The notes beneath the pieces were generated by a model, which searched no databases, was not told the origin of the DNA, and saw only the letters and a program-made list of their open reading frames with translations. From NCBI GenBank assembly GCA_030765065.1, contig CM060984.1, positions 106,001,488 through 106,065,487 of the forward strand: a stretch of 64,000 nucleotides of DNA, in the 5' to 3' direction. Shown piece by piece: positions 45,541 through 58,280 of this stretch. A program made the translations under genes and the position numbers. Origin of the DNA: Deroplatys truncata (lineage: Eukaryota > Arthropoda > Insecta > Mantodea > Mantidae). Each line of letters opens with the position of its first letter. Position 1 is the stretch's first letter.

Positions 45541-47372
45541 CCGATAGCCGAGCGAAAGCCCGACTTATCTCTGTTTATTCCTGACTGTCTGGCGCTGACT
45601 ACCCGATAACCTTGGGCCATAGCCGCTACGTCACAGCATTGATGACTCAAAAGAGTTTGTTCTGTGAAATAAATCAAGATACACTGTATCTACTAAATGA
45701 TATACCCCACCAAAAAGAAATATATGACTCCCATAAATACAGAACTTAACGATAGATTTTGTATCTTTGTTAACTGCAGCTTTAGCCACAGCACTAATCT
45801 TGGTCCAAGGTTATACAATGTAACGATAAAAAAATCTACATTTGTAGCGCTACAGCATTTTTCATATAAAAATAGAATTAAAAGCATTATCAACATATAA
45901 TTTCCATAACTAAAATTATTTTTGCATAGGTTATTTAAATTTATTGTTTATTATTAGTGTTAGTTTAGTATGCTATTCCTTCGTCTCTTTTAAACTTGTA
46001 TTAGTATTTGTTGTATCTAGTACTGGTTACAAGAGACGTTTTAGAGCAAAATCGTACTTTTTAAACAGCGGAGCCCAACCTCTACTCTTATGAGTTAATG
46101 CCGCCACATTGTCGCTTTATCTCCACCTCCTTCGTTTTTCGCAATGAAGCATTTTCCCTACACTCACTCTGACGGCTGGACAGAATGGCATCTTCCAAGG
46201 TAATAACCAACATTAGAGTTCGGACTGTCATGGGCACATGAATGAGCTCCGTGAACAATGCTTGGGGGTAAATTCGCCATCCCCTGCTTCACTTTAGGTT
46301 GGACATCACTGTTTTAACCTGAAATTAAGGTTTTGTCTTATTGCTATTATTGTCGCAAATACAAATTTAATTCGATTTTGTTTGATAGTATTACAGTGTC
46401 TATGAAACTCTGTGCTATGTAATCAATTTGTGAGCAATCGCATCTCCTGAACACAAAACTTTCTAATTCAGTATTCATCTTAAAAATTAGTCATCCATTA
46501 TCAAAATGGAATAATATGCATATACATATACATTACAGCTTGTCTCAACCTTAAAAGACAGTATGGAGCTGGGATAAACCCATATGTGTCTCTATCTAAG
46601 GCATATGTGTCATCATTAGCTTTGTCGTTTCCTACTCTCGCGCTGTCGCCAAGTTGCTAATAAGTATGAACACGATGTAAATATTATTTTATTATAAATT
46701 TCAGCTTTGAACAAATTATCCTATGTAGAATTTTTTTATCTATCAGATAATATCACTTTATAGCCTTTATATATTTCTGTGGGCACACGTTTTTCAATAA
46801 AAGTCCGATATTTGCTGCTTCCATGCTTATTAATGCATTATGATGTTCTTATGCTTATTACTTAAGAAAGTAATAATCTGTTAGATTACATTTTCAAGTA
46901 AAATGAATGTTAGTAAGGCAGTAAAAGAAGCAGCTAAGGCTACCCGGTTGTTTAGAAACAGTAGTGTATAGAATAAAAAAAGAGAATGAAAGAACCTTTA
47001 AGCACTCATCAAAAAGAATGCAAAAAAGGACGAGGAAAACCGAACACGCTAGGTTAACGCAATATAATGGAATGGTGCAAAGCGGAGTGAGGTGCATCGT
47101 TCATTATTTGCTGTCTGAAAACATTCCATCCACGTTGAATGTGATTTTATCAAGAATAAACGGTGATGATACCCTGTCATATTATAGATTATATCATACA
47201 CAAGGTGACATTAAATTTGGTAGACCGATCACATTTGAGAGCATACGTATAGTACATGTGACAACAGTGAGCCCCATTTAAACTGTACTGTATTTTAAGC
47301 GTGAGACGTGCATTAGTAACATTTAAAAATACGGTTAATTGCAATAAAAGACGGAAAAGATGCAGACATAGT
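45541..47372. other. Unassigned 1.8-kb stretch
   Basis: No repeat of the families named here. The 105-codon plus frame at 46,964-47,281 is rich in Lys/Arg at its start but has no recognised domain. Confidence 0.4.
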
Positions 47373-47540
47373 TTTTACTTATTTTATACAACATACAGGA
47401 AGTATTTTATTCCACCCAATATCGATATCGAAATTTCACTGGAAATGCACGCTTTGAGGTTCAGTGTAACCCAAAACAGCGTTTTTAGAAGGAAAACACG
47501 TGTGTGCGTGTTCGGCACATTTAGGGTGAATAAACTATAA
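47373..47540 (+). repeat. Family B fragment (B10)
   Basis: ATTCCACCCAATATCGATATC, then ATTTCACTGGAAATGCACGC: left ~150 bases of the family only. Confidence 0.6.
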
Positions 47541-47754
47541 ATCCTACTTCCCCATATGATAATCGATTATGGAAGTACCAACCACTAACCCCTGAGGACC
47601 ACCATTTTCTACCAGTGCTCCCTAATTAATTACAATCCAAAGAAATAGCCTAAAATTTCTCTATTAGTGTATTTCGCTTCTTAGTGAGAAGTAAGAGGAA
47701 GGGTAATGGCAACATAATATTAACAACTGAAAGTGCAGTTTTTCTAACGAATAA

Positions 47755-48055
47755 CTTTACTGTGCTCAGTTGGTAGAGCATCTGCCGGCAGAGCGAGGGG
47801 TCCCGGGTTCCATTTCCGGCTGGGGTGGTGAAAAGTTTTCCCTAGCTCAGATTATTCCCTATCCTCCCCCAAAGTCTAGAAATATGAATGAGAGTGTGAT
47901 GTGGGTGAGATCTAATGATTAAAAGCCCCCCAAAATGCAAGAAACCCAACGACAAGACAATGCAAGTTAACACCATTGCCAATAGGCAACGAGTTCCAAA
48001 GGAAGAGCCACGATAAGACCAATGTAGTTAAAGGCGGTGTATAGATAGAACTAAA
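47755..48055 (+). repeat. S4 tRNA-derived SINE
   Basis: A-box-like TGTGCTCAGTTGGTAGAGCA, then B-box-like GGTTCCATTTCC within a 65-base tRNA-like head, and a ~240-base body. The body has CAATGCAAGTTAACACCATT and an A-rich end (CTAAAAAAAA). No TSD found. The A-rich end is also the target of B11. Confidence 0.6.
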
Positions 48056-48061
48056 AAAAAT

Positions 48062-48866
48062 CTGATGTGTTACACTCACATGACTTTCTCTACTCTTGTA
48101 CAAACTATTTTTACAAACGCCTATTCCCCATATGCTTCATGTTAATCGAGATGTTAATCTTATTGCTAATTTTCTTGTAGATGCAAGGGGAATTGGTAGG
48201 CTTTAAGCGATAGTCAAATAATTTAAGAGATGGTTGCTATGTGGAGTATTCCATTCTCTTTGCATTACCAGGACAAAAAAATGAATAACGAATTTGAGAA
48301 AAAAATACAAGTATTGGAAAATTTAAGGGAATAACAAGCAATATCTCGAAAATGGTTCATTCAACAAAAAAAATGTATGTGTTATAAATTGTGTATTTTA
48401 ACGCGATCTACATTTTTTGTGTAGTAACATTTTGTCTGTCTCTTATAGTTTACCAGTTATGCAAAAGTCGTTCACAATAAAGAATACTTTTGGAGACATT
48501 CCCAGAAAATTCGAGATATACATTTCATTTGTCATGAAATTATCTTAAACATATGATGTTTTATTCAAAATCGTTACAGCCGTTTTTGAGAAAATTAAAA
48601 TTTTCGAAAAATGCTCCAAATAAAGGGTAACCTTCGTGTCGCATCTCTGGAAGATACTGAACCTAAATACCAAGTTTGGTATTTATCCGACTGTACGTTT
48701 CTGAGTTATGCTGTTCACAGACACACAGACAGACACATCAACATGTTTCCAAAAATTTTTTTTGATACAGGGGATCTCAAAACATATATTTCCGGTGAAG
48801 TATCGGTATCGAATTTTTGGGTGGAAATCAATACTTCCCCTACTTACTACACCTAGCAGAGAAAGT
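48062..48866 (-). mobile_element. Family B element, complete copy (B11)
   Basis: The minus strand runs from ACTTTCTCTGCTAGG (48,866) to AACACATCAG (48,062). AAAAAT flanks both sides (48,056-48,061 and 48,867-48,872), the complement of the ATTTTT pair at B2 and B6. Very similar to B2 and B6. Confidence 0.82.
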
Positions 48867-48872
48867 AAAAAT

Positions 48873-49739
48873 TATTGTAATTACAGGCGTGATGAACACA
48901 GAATGTGTGATTGGGCCACTATCCACTGATAACCACATCATGAATACTGTAACAAATTATGTATAGTTGTGAATATTTTATTGTATTTACATATGCGTTT
49001 TCAAACCTGTGAGAAATTTTCTCTCCAGTTTTTTCACCTGATATGGAGGAAAGTTTGTAAGAATTTCTAGAAACAGTAGGTTATAATTAAAATAAATGGA
49101 CTATATGAACTGGTATAGCACTCTATGCTTAGAGAAATCGGTATCAATAAACCGTCTAGTTTAGACTACTTTTGAAACAAAACAGAATTTTAGTACCTTT
49201 CAGAGTAAAATGTTTGAAACATTCTTAGACGCATAATTTATCTGACAAGGAACTGAAACTAATCGATAATGCAGCTAGATCATAAAACATGCATAAAAGA
49301 ACAGGAAATGACTTATAAAAGGGGATTAAGTGCAAATAAAACCGAACACAGGCATAAAAAGAACGAGTAGACGTAATGCCATACAGATTGTGAGAGATCT
49401 ATGAGGAAACTTTGCCACGGTGCAATAAACCCCTTGCTGCCGGCAATAACAGTTTATTTCCCTGTGTAGCGTTAGCTTTGCTTAATTTACTGCCCCCTTC
49501 ACATTATGAGCTGCTTTAGTGAACAAGGCTCAAGGTTTAACGTCGTGTTCGTTTGTACCTTCACGTCTTTAGCCAGAGAAACACTTTCAGCGTTAACCTA
49601 GCTGTGGTAAGTGGCCCTTGCCTCAAAGCTACTTGTTCAGAGCGGTTCTGTTGCTTCTTCCAGTCATTTTCTTGTTGAAAACTATACTTTACTAGTTCAC
49701 CTTGCTACCCTTTTATGGAGAAGTATAGTCACACATAAT
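48873..49739. other. Unassigned stretch
   Basis: Nothing recognised. Confidence 0.35.
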
Positions 49740-49898
49740 CTAAGTATATATCTTAGCTAAACATAAATGCCAAATTTGATAAATAATCGAATTTTCGTTT
49801 TTGAGGTATACTGTACGCACACGGTAGGTTTTTGGAAAAAATGCTGTTTTTATTCAGGGATCACAAAACGTATATTTTCATATGTTTTGGGTGGAATC
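49740..49898 (-). repeat. Family B fragment (B12)
   Basis: Minus-strand remains of the left ~150 bases (GGGATCACAAAACGTATAT and GGGTGGAATCCAATG on plus). Confidence 0.55.
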
Positions 49899-49904
49899 CA
49901 ATGT

Positions 49905-50735
49905 TAGATGGTTCTGCGGGAATGTGTTAGGCACGCATTCTGGAGGTTGACGTTCTATTCCCTTCAACCGCCCACACTGACCTTGGTTTTTCCTGGTTTG
50001 CTCTGGTCGGTAGGCGAATACTGTGGTGATTTGTCATCTATGATGATTTTATTTCCATAGTTTCCCTTTCGTTCCTTTTCCTTCATCTTTCATATGTGCT
50101 TCGAGCCCCTCCCGATAGGGAGTTGTTCGGATTGGGTTGGACTCGGCGGGACAGTGGTTCCCGATAACCATAGGTGATTGGGTACGTCTGGCTGGTTTTC
50201 CGTCCAGGGGAGGTTGTGAGACGCCTCGATGTTCTCCGGCACCACCATGAGTGAGAGTTGGTAGACGGCAGCTAGATTGCCCTACCGAGGTTTTCGTTAG
50301 TCACCCTTTTTTAAGGGTGACGAGCGTAAGTGACGTATCCAATTTCAATCCCGCGAATGCAGAGGGGCCTTTTTAGGAAATAAGGTATTGGCCTCATGGA
50401 AAACCCCCATGGTCAGAGAGCCGCTGGAATGGCGCTGACCCTGGGTTGTAGAGGGGGCTTGGGCTTGGTTCTTGCCCAGGTAGACCTTCGAAGCAAACAA
50501 ACTGTGCTTCTAGGTTTCGTGGCGTATGGCGGTGCCGGACAGATGGCGCGGATGTTTGCTCGAAGGAAAGAGTACTTCCCGTGGTCACTAAGGGCTACTT
50601 GGTCGCGGGATCCTCGCCCTCTCTAGGCAGCTCCAGCATTGGGACAGGTCTTCTAACCTGGAACTCTTAGGGACTTCAGCACGCGTGTCACTGGCCGGCC
50701 TGCGGCCTGTAACCTCCTGTGGTTTCTTCACTTCA
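49905..50735 (+). repeat. S2 SINE, two tandem partial copies
   Basis: The first copy, 49,905-50,330, has head GGCACGCATTCTGGAGGTTG and body GGTAGGCGAATACTGTGG. The second, 50,345-50,735, is mostly tail (TGTGCTTCTAGGTTTCGTGG, GCCGGACAGATGGCGCGG). Same orientation. The ~76-codon frames here are incidental. Confidence 0.65.
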
Positions 50736-51659
50736 TTGCTGTTAGCCGCAATAGATCTATGTAGGCTGAATTCTCAATTTCAACTCTATTTCAGAGTAGG
50801 ACGGAAATACCTCCGTGTAAATGTTCGTTTGTGTTTTTTGCGAACATTTTCGCTTTGCATTCTTTAAAGGTGATGGACCTTGGTACAAAGTTTGGTATTC
50901 ATCCAACATTTTGTCTTTGAGCTGTAGTGTTTCTCTCTCTCTATCTCTCTCCCCATACACACAAACAAACTCGTACGAGCGTGCATGGCAGGGACCTTTT
51001 TCTTCGATATCGAATTCCTTTCCCTGTACCTCTACTGTTAAGCAGAAAGGGTAGAGAATAAACCCTTTGAAGAAAATTCCCCCGCTTCGCCCCAAAATCA
51101 AAACAGAGGCCTACAAATTTAGAGGCTAGCATATTAACCAATAGATAGCAGGCATATTCTGATTGATTTTATTGGATTTCCCACCGATGCTTATGTCTCA
51201 TTTCATTTATTTTCTCATTCTTATTAATTAATTTTTCGTGTCTTTGCTCTCTCTTATTGCCCACTTTATAGTTTCGTTTGCGAACTTGTAAACTGAACTG
51301 ACATTCCTAAGTATTTTTGAGAACAATATGTAAATGTTAAGTAAATGTAATGTAGAGAAAACAATACAATATATGTGGGTATAAAATGAATCACCGAAGG
51401 GCAGGGAGAAAACGATTCGATGTTAAGACAAGCTTTTAATGAGATACAGTAACTTTCTAATACATCTAACAAACTGACTACCGAGACCTCTTTGTTGATG
51501 GTAAACTCAGAATGAAGATACAGAGCGTTCGTTTACCCGGCCCGTGTATGCGTGCTCCGCGCCTGTCTACTGCACCGGAGAGTTTTCCATTCTAAAACTC
51601 CCGCGTTACATACTCATGAGTAATAGTAACACGCAGTATAATGAGTACTAACCATGTTA
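50736..51659. other. Mostly unassigned; CT-rich run and weak B similarity
   Basis: 50,880-50,925 faintly resembles family B (CAAAGTTTGGTATTCATCC). A CT-dinucleotide run spans 50,930-50,953. Nothing else recognised. Frames of up to 114 codons overlap the simple repeat and carry no motif. Confidence 0.35.
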
Positions 51660-52560
51660 TATAGACGGTGCCTCATAAGTAATGTCAGCTTTTAAGCAAA
51701 ACCTTATTTGGAACGTTTTACCACAAGAAATTAAACTACTATTAAGATTTTATGGTCTTAAGTCATCTTTCAGCGAGATTTATTATCCCGCGACGGTGCC
51801 AGTCTCCGGTTGTTGATGCGAAGAGTTCGGCGAGACACACTTTCATAGCTTCAATGTTTACTACATTTCTTCCATGCAAGTAATGGGCTCATGGATCGAA
51901 ACAGATGGTAATCTGAAGGCACAAGATCAGGGCTGTATGCTGGGTGTAGCACCAGTTCGACTCCTCTCAGTTCCTGAATTTTTGTCATGGTTGTTCGTGC
52001 AGCATGGGATGTTGCATTGTCCTGCTGCAAGAGAACTCTATTTCGGTTAACTAATGCTGGGTATATATATAACATTACTTTGGGGCCAAACTGATTTCTT
52101 TTAACAATGATTTTGGCAGATTGACAGGGAGAACGGGACTGAGCCACTGTTTCGAGGCGTCAGGGTTGCGATAATAGACCCATTTTTCGTCACATGTGAC
52201 AATTCTCCTGACAAATATATCATCCATGGGATTACCGATAAGTTGACGACAGATATTCACTCTACGTTGAGTATGTTGAGGTGTAAATTTATGAAGTACA
52301 GACCTACAGCTTCTGTTTAATTTTTGAAGTATCTTAATCTGGTGATAAATGAATTTCCCATAATTTAAATCCTCAGAACGTGGTACATCTTTAGTGTTTT
52401 CTCCAGTGTTGAAACGTTGGAACCATCGTTGTGCCATACGTTCACTAACGACACCTTCTCCTTCTACTTCAACATATTTTTCGAGCCGCAGTAGCAGCTT
52501 CATAATCCTATTTCCAGTGGCGCTTTAGAAGGAATTGAATCTAAAACTTTGTAACCTCCA
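51660..52560 (-). mobile_element. mariner relic with internal deletions
   Basis: The left end TATAGACGGTGCCTCATAAG at 51,660 resembles a mariner inverted end. No matching right end could be found. The interior carries a shortened transposase pseudogene. Confidence 0.75.
51851..52503 (-). pseudogene. mariner transposase pseudogene, deleted
   Basis: The start ATG is at 52,503 (MKLLLRLEKYVEVEG). VSERMAQRWFQRFNTGE follows (helix-turn-helix/linker). First catalytic block is VTCDEKWVYYRNP. A frame change occurs near 52,130, where the following SPCQSAKIIVKRNQFGPKVML is in another frame. The second block is LLQQDNATSHAARTT and the third is HPAYSPDLVPSDYHLF. Between GPKVMLYI and YPALVNRNRV roughly 40 residues are missing compared with related SETMAR-like mariners, and the N-terminal third is also short. 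All three Asp residues persist but the protein is broken. Confidence 0.88.
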
Positions 52561-53117
52561 TTTTGTGATTGTATTAACAACTGACGACTGACCATTCTCG
52601 CAATGTACGCAATACTACAGAGCCATGGCATCCTGTAAATAGCATTGGCAAACCAAAGAAAACCAATTCTATCTTATAAAACGCATTTCTCGTATCCACG
52701 AGGTTGTAATTCATGAACAATAGTCAGTTTGCAGGATTTTATTTTTAAAGTTTAGCAGCTGTGTAAACAGAGGTGTTTGAAACACCCACTTGCTGTGTAA
52801 CACGTCTTAGTGACTTCTTTGGAGAGTGTTCGAATGATGCATTAATTTTTACCTCCAAAAGAACATGCTTTTATTGCTGCTTAGTTTTTGCGTTTAGGAT
52901 TCCGCTGTTTTAAACCAGGCATCTTACAGTAGATATCCTTATTCAGTATTGTAATACTAGGAAAGTCTCCTGATAGTGTACACACCTGTCAGCACGATTC
53001 GGTTTTTACGCATGTATTGTACATAAAAATTATTTATTCAAGCGCGAATTTTTCGGTAGGCATTTCAGTGGACTAATAACAAGACAAGAACAACATTAAT
53101 ATTAGTAACACACTAAA
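52561..53117. other. Unassigned stretch
   Basis: No right inverted end of the mariner relic was found. Nothing else recognised. Confidence 0.35.
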
Positions 53118-53525
53118 GTAAGGTAGAATCAGATACTGAAAAATCCAATGCCATAGCCGGGATTTGAAACACGGATCTCCCGGTCTCCGTCCGGTTGCTC
53201 TAACCACTGAGCTACCACGGCAACATGCTGACACGACATTAAATTCTCCAACTGATTCGCATTTTTCCCGTTAAACCATTAATTGACCTACTAGTGGTTA
53301 AAACTATAAAGCCCGGGACTTAAATACTTACAAAGAATGTAAGTCGCCATTGGGGTATGACATCTCAATACAACTTGAGAAATCCTTGTGGTTTACCGGG
53401 TAAAATGCGAATCAGTTGAAGAATTTAACGTCGCGTCGGCACGTTGTCATGGTAGCTCAGTGGTTAGATTCTACTTCTCCAGCCCTGTCCTACACACGGC
53501 TTGTGTGAAAGAACAATTAATTCCA
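53118..53525. repeat. S1 foldback, second locus
   Basis: A minus-strand S1 tRNA-like part (53,225-53,155; B box GGTTTCAAATCC changed to TTTCAAATCC) and its flank to ~53,275 run into a plus-strand unit 53,278-53,470 with GTAGCTCAGTGGTTAG. The closing 3' module ends GAACAATTAATTCC. Parts of both units are missing, but the tail-to-tail arrangement repeats that at 1,125-1,789. Confidence 0.7.
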
Positions 53526-54814
53526 CCACACTAAAGTAATACACACAAACTCAGATGTGAATAAGCTTTCACTTTTGAGATGCGCAGTAAACGAACTCTA
53601 ATATTTACAACTCGAACAGGAGGCACTGACACATTGTAGCACCGCTGATAAGCGTGGCATTGAGCTGGACATTTACCGCTAGTGCGCTAATGGAATAACA
53701 CTAAGGTCACTGCAGGGCAAGCAAATCACGCATACATGCGATCATTGCCGGGACACAAAATAAAAGCTCGGTATATAGCAATACTACTGAAGATACAATA
53801 GTTATTGTACTTAAGTGCTTCATTTAATTCCATAAAGTATGTATTTGATGTTTGTGCGCTATTTTCCTTTAGGCACCTCATTTGTTCCGCCTTTATCAGG
53901 TTTTCGGAGGTTCCACTGGAGATCACAGACTTCTGCAACTCCCCAACACCAGGCTAAACACTTATAACGGTGATCGCTTCACTCTCTTGCTATACATTAA
54001 AATACGCCTCACACTGAAATATCACTAGCTTCCGTCTTCTAGCGAATCACCATTGCTATAGATTTGCTCTTACATAGCATTCTGCTTTCCGGACCGTTTC
54101 GGTTTCTGGAAGCTTCGTTTCGACAGTCAGGCCACATAGTAATAGTAGTAATGTAGCAGTAGTAATACATTTATTTTATTCAAGGTGCAGAATAGTTACT
54201 TTAGCCGGAAATCCTTGAAATTCTAGATCAGTTTTCTTTTTCAGCAGCGCACCAACGTAAAACGTATCAAATATTCGAGTATTGGAACATTTTAAAATAG
54301 GTTTGATGCAAATTTCATATCCGCGAATTACAGTAATTCACTTTTTGATATTAGGATGGTCTTTTAACAACCTTTGTTTCGCCTATGGTATGCTGGAATC
54401 CCACGGGAAGAATTATTACTGACAAACTTGCTGGTGCACCTATAATGCATCTCTGTACCACCTCCGCCACTCAAGGTGAATATTCTTCGCTGCAGGCAAT
54501 ATTGTGATGGCTAGGACTGGGGTTTTCATACTGGAGCATGTATGTTTGGTAACACTGATGTGTTTCATAAATACATTGATTTTCCTTCATACTGCGGCCA
54601 CCGCACGGCTCCTCCCGTGTCGGCCGCCGCAGCTCGGGCTCCCATCGAAACAGTTATAGTAGGTATCCGCGCAACCTCCTTACATTCCCATAGTTACAGT
54701 TTCAATTACAGCATAATAGTCGTATTTCATAACATAAAAATGTGGGAAGTGTTGTCCGTCTCCATCCACAGATATCTGGCATTTTCTTAGGAAATTTTCA
54801 TTCATATTCAAGAG
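53526..54814. other. Unassigned stretch with a small GC-rich patch
   Basis: 54,590-54,680 is GC-rich and CpG-dense (GTCGGCCGCCGCAGCTCG) in otherwise AT-rich DNA. No open frame of interest and no known repeat. Confidence 0.35.
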
Positions 54815-55594
54815 TTCAATATTCGACACCGAGATTTCACTGGAAATATATGTTTGAGACCCCCTGAATCCAAAAAAAGCATTTTTGGAAACATGTCCCT
54901 GTGTGTGTGTCTGTGAACAGCATAACTCAGAAACGAACAGTCAGATAAACACCAAACTTGTTATTTAGGTTCAGTATCTTCCAGAGGTGCGACACGAAGG
55001 TTTTTCAAGAAAATCCCCCACCCCAGATTACCCTTTACATGGAACATTTTTCGAAAATTCTAATTTTCTCAAAAATGGTTTTAACGATTTTGATTAAAAT
55101 ATCATATGTTTAAGATATTTTATGACAAATAAAATGTATATCTGCAATTTTCTGGGAATGTCTCCAAAAGTATTCTTCATTGTGAACGACTTTTCCATAA
55201 CTGGTAAACCATAAGAGATAGACAAAATTTTACTACACAAAAAATGTAGATTGCGTTAAAATACACAATTTATGTCCTATACATTTATTTGTTGAGAACC
55301 ATTTTCGAGATATCGCTTGTTATTCCCTTAAATTTTCCAATACTTTTTCTGAAATGGGAATTCGTTATTCATTTTTTTATGTCCTGGACATACAAAGAGA
55401 ATGGAATGCACCACATAGCAACAAGCTCTTAAAAGATTTGACTATCGCTTAAATACTACCATATTCCCCTTGCACCTACAAGAAAATTAGCGATAAGACT
55501 AACATTTCGATTAACATGAAGCATATGGAGAATAAGCGTTTGTAAAAATAGTTTGTACAAGAGTAGAGAAAGTCATGCCAGTGTAACACGTTAG
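54815..55594 (+). repeat. Family B copy (B14), left end missing
   Basis: Begins inside the family at ATATTCGACACCGAGATTTC and ends AACACGTTAG followed by ATTTTT (55,595-55,600). Otherwise close to B2. Confidence 0.78.
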
Positions 55595-55600
55595 ATTTTT

Positions 55601-56337
55601 GCTTTTGTATATCTTTATTCTTAAAGTTTTCCCCATAGATGAAAATCGCATACAGTTAAATACAGTTAAATTAGAGGATCTTGAGGGACATAATCCTTTT
55701 CTAATTATACTATCTTCAAAATTTTCCTGAATAAACATAATTACTCATCAGCTGTATACGCGGTAGCAAAGTATTGTTGGAAATACTTATACTGACATTT
55801 CACAGCGATCAGCTGTTCAAAAAATGGTGCGAGTAAATCATTCCTATACGTCTCTGCATTTATTGTTGTTCAGAAAACACACATCCTATGCATATACTGC
55901 ACACCAGCTTCCGTGTGATGTAATGGAATCTCGTGCATAAAATTGGGTTTCTTTGTGCTTCAGTATCTGTTATTTTACGACAGAATATAACCATGTAAAC
56001 ATAAACCTTTTGATTACGTAAAAATTAAGTATGCAGCAAACCCATACATTGAAAGAGCTAAAATAAAACATCAGGCGAGAAATTCACTCAGTTTCAGATA
56101 TTGAACTCTCGAGTGCAAATGAAAATTTTCTGAGAAGATGTGTGGGTAGAGAACGACATTTCCAATATCTCTTATAATAAGGTATGTCACAATTATCACT
56201 ATAATTACAATTGAAAATATGAGAACGTGAGGCGTTTGTGCGGATATTATAACTATTACGGTATCAGTCCAAGTTGTAGCGGTCCACGTGACTGCAGTGT
56301 GAAGGAAAAACCTGTATACAGAATGAACCAATTAAGC
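55601..56337. other. Unassigned stretch
   Basis: The 86-codon minus frame 56,331-56,071 has a hydrophobic stretch but no recognised domain. Nothing else. Confidence 0.3.
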
Positions 56338-56625
56338 TGAGATATTATGGGGGGAAGTAATTACCATTAGGCGTGCTTTGTTTGGAAGACGTTATGATAG
56401 CCATTTTAGGGTCAATTTAAATTGAACCTAATTGTAGGTTCCCATTTAAAAAAATTAAATTGACCCTAAAATGATTATCATAACATCCTTCAAACAAAAT
56501 ATGACTAATGGCATTTACTTTCCGCCCCCATAATATCTAGCAACTTTTATTAAAGACAATTCTTTCTGTAATGCTTAGTTTTGAAGAAATTGTACAGTCT
56601 CAACTTAAATGGTCCACCCTGCATA
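56338..56625. repeat. Repeat D with inverted arms
   Basis: Bases 56,338-56,420 and 56,455-56,540 are inverted complements at roughly 85% by eye (shared core TTTTAGGGTCAATTTAA), with a ~34-base loop. CTTAAATGGTCCACCCTGCA follows and is shared with 37,900. Confidence 0.7.
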
Positions 56626-57293
56626 CAAAAGATACGAAGAAACTAACCAAATTATAGTAATTTGTTAAGTCATAGTTATGCATGCATGGCTATTTGTTAG
56701 GGACAGAAAATATTTTAGTAACTAAATAGTCATTTTCGTAATATTTGCGCTCTTTTAAGAAGTAAATAACCTTCCTCGTACAATTTCTTTCTTCCGTGTT
56801 AATTTGGGATGTCAGCTGAAGCAGAAATTGGTTTTTCGGAATACAGCGCTTTGGTGGTTAACAATGGAACTATGTTCTGATAATTTTAATAAAATTAAAG
56901 CATACTGCAGTACCAAATTCTATAGTTTAGGTTGCTTCTAATGTGCATTTTATTCTTGAATAAATAGTTCGTTATCAGAAACTGACTTAATAATACATTT
57001 TACAACTAAATTTTACCTCGTGATAATATTGTAAGTCATATTTTTTAGGTTATCCTGCATACTTTTATAAATATTAGGTCATAATGTCAAACTCCTTTTT
57101 TTTCATTTAATGGTGATTTTTAGGTCGTAAGATTCTAGGCCTGGTGATGGCCATAACAAGCTTGGTTCTTAAATGAAATGTACATTTTTCTGTTTTCAAC
57201 AACGCAGGTCTTGATATAAATGAAATACAAGATATGAGCTATAAATATCATTTGGATCTCAGGCATACAAATTCATTTCTAGCAATTAAATAT
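56626..57293. other. Unassigned AT-rich stretch
   Basis: Nothing recognised. Confidence 0.35.
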
Positions 57294-58001
57294 CTGATGT
57301 GTTACATTCATATGATTTTCTATACCCTCTGTATCTTATTATTGGGTATACAAATTATATTTACAAAAGTTTATCTTTTTATCTACTTCATTTTAATCCA
57401 GATAAACCAATCCAGATACAAAAGGAACAGCGATAGTCAAATGTTTAAGAATTGGATACTATACGCTGGCCTTAAAAACTCTTTCCATAACATCGCAAGA
57501 AACAACTGAAAATCGACAGGACTTGAAAAGAATGCTTAATTATTGAAAAATTCGAACTATTAATAGCGGATATCCCGGAAAGTTATTTGAAATAAATTGT
57601 GTGTCTTAAAGAGAACTACAGCTTTATGTAGTAAGTTTTCGTCCATCTCTCAACGCTTGCCGGTTACACACGATTATATGAAATTGCTTCCGAATGAAGA
57701 GGACTTCAAAAGCTATTCCCAGAAAATTCAAGATGTATATTTTATTTTTCATGCAAATACATTTAATATATGGTATTTTAATCAAAATATTAGCCATTTT
57801 TTAGATTTCGAGAAGTTTCTCATGTAAAAGGTAGTTTGGTGTGAGGTATTTTCTTGAAAACCTTCGTGTTGCATTTTTGGAAGGTACTGAAACCTAATAC
57901 TAAGGGAGCCCTAAAACATGTATTTCCTATGAAATCTTCGTATCGAATTTTTAGGCGGAATACAATACCTTCTATCCTACTATGTACGTGGTAGTGAAAG
58001 T
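57294..58001 (-). repeat. Family B copy (B15)
   Basis: The minus strand runs from ACTTTCACTACCACG (58,001) to TAACACATCAG (57,294). The flank beyond the left end of the element is AAAAAT (58,002-58,007). The other flank is AAATAT. Confidence 0.75.
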
Positions 58002-58280
58002 AAAAATTATAGAGTACATGCATACGTACCACAAATACAGTTATGTAATAAAGTGCAGATAAATACTATATTAAGTTAATAATAAATTATGTTCCTAAAA
58101 GTAAGCAAACGCTTCTAATGAGCCACTGAAATATTTTGAATATTAGACTGGTCAAATACTCCCAATTTAAATATTTGGAAAACTTCAAATCTTTTAAACA
58201 ACATAAATATGTACTTCCAATACTAAATCTATGTTTGAAATTATTAGAATAATGAGATTAATTCCACTATTCGAATAATT

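Noticed and set aside
46964-47281. 105-codon plus-strand frame with a basic start
   Set aside because: No recognised motif, no splice or promoter context, and a length expected by chance among many frames.
47758-47822. A functional tRNA gene on the plus strand
   Set aside because: The head is tRNA-like, but the B box is altered and it continues into a SINE body.
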